Assembly: GCF_003286085.1 (NCBI RefSeq)
Contig: NW_020825298.1
Coordinates: 13,826,001-13,890,000 of the forward strand
From: Drosophila persimilis
Lineage: Eukaryota; Arthropoda; Insecta; Diptera; Drosophilidae
Reading direction: 5' to 3'
DNA length: 64,000 nt
Part shown: positions 62,119 through 64,000 of the stretch, one piece after another
How positions within the stretch are numbered: the first letter of the stretch is position 1
Layout of the letters: every line of letters starts with the position of its first letter
The notes under the pieces: model-generated
The model's input: the letters and a program-made list of their open reading frames with translations, nothing else
What the model was told of the DNA's origin: nothing
The model's database searches: none
Position numbers and translations under genes: made by a program

Positions 62119-64000
62119 ATTTAATGTGTGTGTGTGTGTGTGTGTAGGATATATCCTTGTCCCTTGGTGGGGGAGCACTCGGAATAGGTAAAAAATGTAG
62201 AGAGCGGACGCGTAGCGATGCTCTTTCAACGAGCTGACAATTTCGACTGTTTTGCGCTAGAAACGCAACGCAGATCTTAACTGGTGGAAAAAAATCCAAG
62301 CCCAGGCGACAGCCAAAGCTCGAAGTCGGAGCGGCTGAAAGCCGGTACGTAGCCAAGACGTCGCTTGATCTTCTTCTAGCCAGCGAAAGATTGCGACAGC
62401 TTTCAGCCTCAGTCGCAGTCTCAGCGTCAGGTTGCAATAAAAACCCAAACATGTTCATAAATAACAAGTAAACACAAAAGCAAAGCCATCAGATGGCATA
62501 AATTTCAGGCGAAAATAAAAGCTTCCATTCCACTTGAGAGAATGAGTCAGTGCATCGCCATCGCCATCGCCAGCGCCATCTCCAATCTTTAGTCTCCATC
62601 CTCCTTCCAGCAGGTTCTTCGCTAGCAACTGTCTCAAGTATTAATCAAACATCAAGCCACGAATCGTTATTCAATTTATGTTAATGTCTGATCTTCTGGG
62701 ATTTACATATTTCGCACTCTTGTTTTCGTTGAACACACAGATCCCCAGAGGCATCAAATGAAACCTGAAAATCCAAGCTTAAAGTCAAGGTCGGACTGCT
62801 GCGCCCAAGAGGCCGGCCGTACCAACCACCACGATTTGGATTTGACAATGATCGCGGTTTTTAGGCTTGAGGCAGAGTTAAGGTTTTTTCAAAGAATCCA
62901 AACAAGTTTGGGACACCGATTTAAGCACTGAAGATGAATATTCAAGCGCTTAAGATGAAGATTATGGTAAGAGGAACACGAATCTTGAGGTTTAAACAGG
63001 CTAAAGAGGTAATGACGACAGCAAACGTTGTAGATAGAGGTAGAAGCTTCAAGTATAGCTTTATTAAAGGCAATCTAGACTTCTAGGGGCTCCATTTATC
63101 ACAAGAAGATATTGTTAAGGGTGCAGAAAAGACTTTTTCCTTCAATAAAAGCTTTGCTTGTACGCCAACCCCTTGCTCACTCGCCTCGATATGAGTATAA
63201 GATTGGATGAGGATCCCAATCCCGTTTGCACAATAGAGACGTTTCTCAAATGACTTCCAACTTGGAAGATCTCCCAGCAAGGATCAGACTTGATGGAAGA
63301 ACAATCCCCCGATATTCAATAAGATATATTATGGGCATGTATCATTTTCAAATTGATTTTTGTCTTTATTTTTACAATTTTCTTTACATTGTATACTTTC
63401 TCGCATTCTCTCGTCAGTTTTTTTTATTTGTGTCTGTGTGTTTTAGCCTTTCTTTATATTTTTCAGCTATAGTCCATGCTCAGCAGATTTTTGCACTTAA
63501 CTCTTACAAAAAATATATACTATATTTACGTGTGTTGTATTCTCCATAATCGACAAATTAGGACCGCGAAACTTTCCGAGTGCAAACTATAAAGAATTAA
63601 ACGTATAATAGTTGGCAGGCTAGATATCGCATTAAGAAGACTAATTAAATAGGAAAAATACAATACATACTCGTAGTTTGGACCCTGACTAAAGGCTCCC
63701 AAAAACTATAATTGAATTTTTCTATATACACAATATATTCGTAGCTTAAAGAAATGGTTGTAAAAAGTTCTGCACTTTCATTTATTTATGTACACGAAAA
63801 TTATTGTATGTGGAAATTAGAAAATGTTGTCTGGTTGTAATTTTGTTAATTCATTTCTTCATATAAATATTTAATATTCTTTTCATTTTCATTTTTTCTA
63901 AGGCACTTTAATACTCTTTACTTCAATACAAATATACTCTTTATTTTTTAGTTTTATAGACTATTTTTATTGGTTTTTTTTTTGTTTGTGTCTACTTTTT
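62119..64000. other. 5' flank of obst-E and right edge
   Basis: A TG run (62126-62146) sits in the leader right before the obst-E ATG. No TATA box is obvious at a fitting distance; a GTCAGCTCG near 62230 (minus) is a weak initiator. GCCATC repeats lie at 62553-62581. Beyond 62700 the DNA is AT-rich, with no gene seen. Confidence 0.4.

Overview
The window reads as ordinary euchromatic DNA from a fruit fly (genus Drosophila). Five protein-coding genes are supported. Where introns can be placed they are mostly 52-70 nt with GT..AG ends. The intergenic DNA is AT-rich with many short CA, GA, CAG and GGAT microsatellites and C or G runs. The set of genes (an ABCH transporter, a phospholipase-B-like GDSL lipase, neuroguidin and obstructor-E) matches neighbours I recall from chromosome arm 2L (Muller element B) of D. 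melanogaster (CG11147, CG11029, CG11030, CG11142). The species cannot be fixed from sequence alone. The microsatellite load would suit an obscura-group fly, but that is a guess.

Layout: 1-2.2 kb, no gene. 2.2-3.4 kb, a two-exon NEMP-family membrane protein (minus). 3.4-11.4 kb, no confident gene, but a strong zero-length-exon splice signal at 6339/6340 (plus) and a cluster of TTTAGTACA-like words at 10.3-11.1 kb. 11.4-14.2 kb, a nine-exon ABCH half transporter (minus), with a TATA promoter candidate and a perfect palindrome just upstream and a possible distal first exon near 21.0-21.3 kb. 14.2-30.7 kb, no confident gene; it holds two degenerate tandem repeats, a TATA/Inr pair and a second zero-length-exon signal at 22546/22547. 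30.7-32.0 kb, an intronless GDSL lipase (plus). 32-52.9 kb, about 20 kb without a gene, carrying minisatellites and a DRE/motif-7 cluster near 39.8 kb. 52.9-54.0 kb, neuroguidin (plus), whose first exon was not found. 54.3-57.1 kb, a strikingly A-rich strand. 57.6-62.1 kb, obstructor-E (minus), with one signal-peptide exon spliced to either of two complete chitin-binding terminal exons, each with its own poly(A) signal.

The genes do not form one pathway. NEMP-like: nuclear envelope. ABCH: lipid or cuticle-barrier transport. GDSL lipase: secreted phospholipid hydrolysis. Neuroguidin: nucleolar ribosome biogenesis. Obst-E: extracellular cuticle chitin matrix. The least expected signals are the paired recursive-splice-like sites on the plus strand, which would fit a very long plus-strand intron hosting these genes, and the possible two-promoter arrangement of the transporter. 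No tRNA, rRNA, CRISPR array or intact mobile element was recognised.
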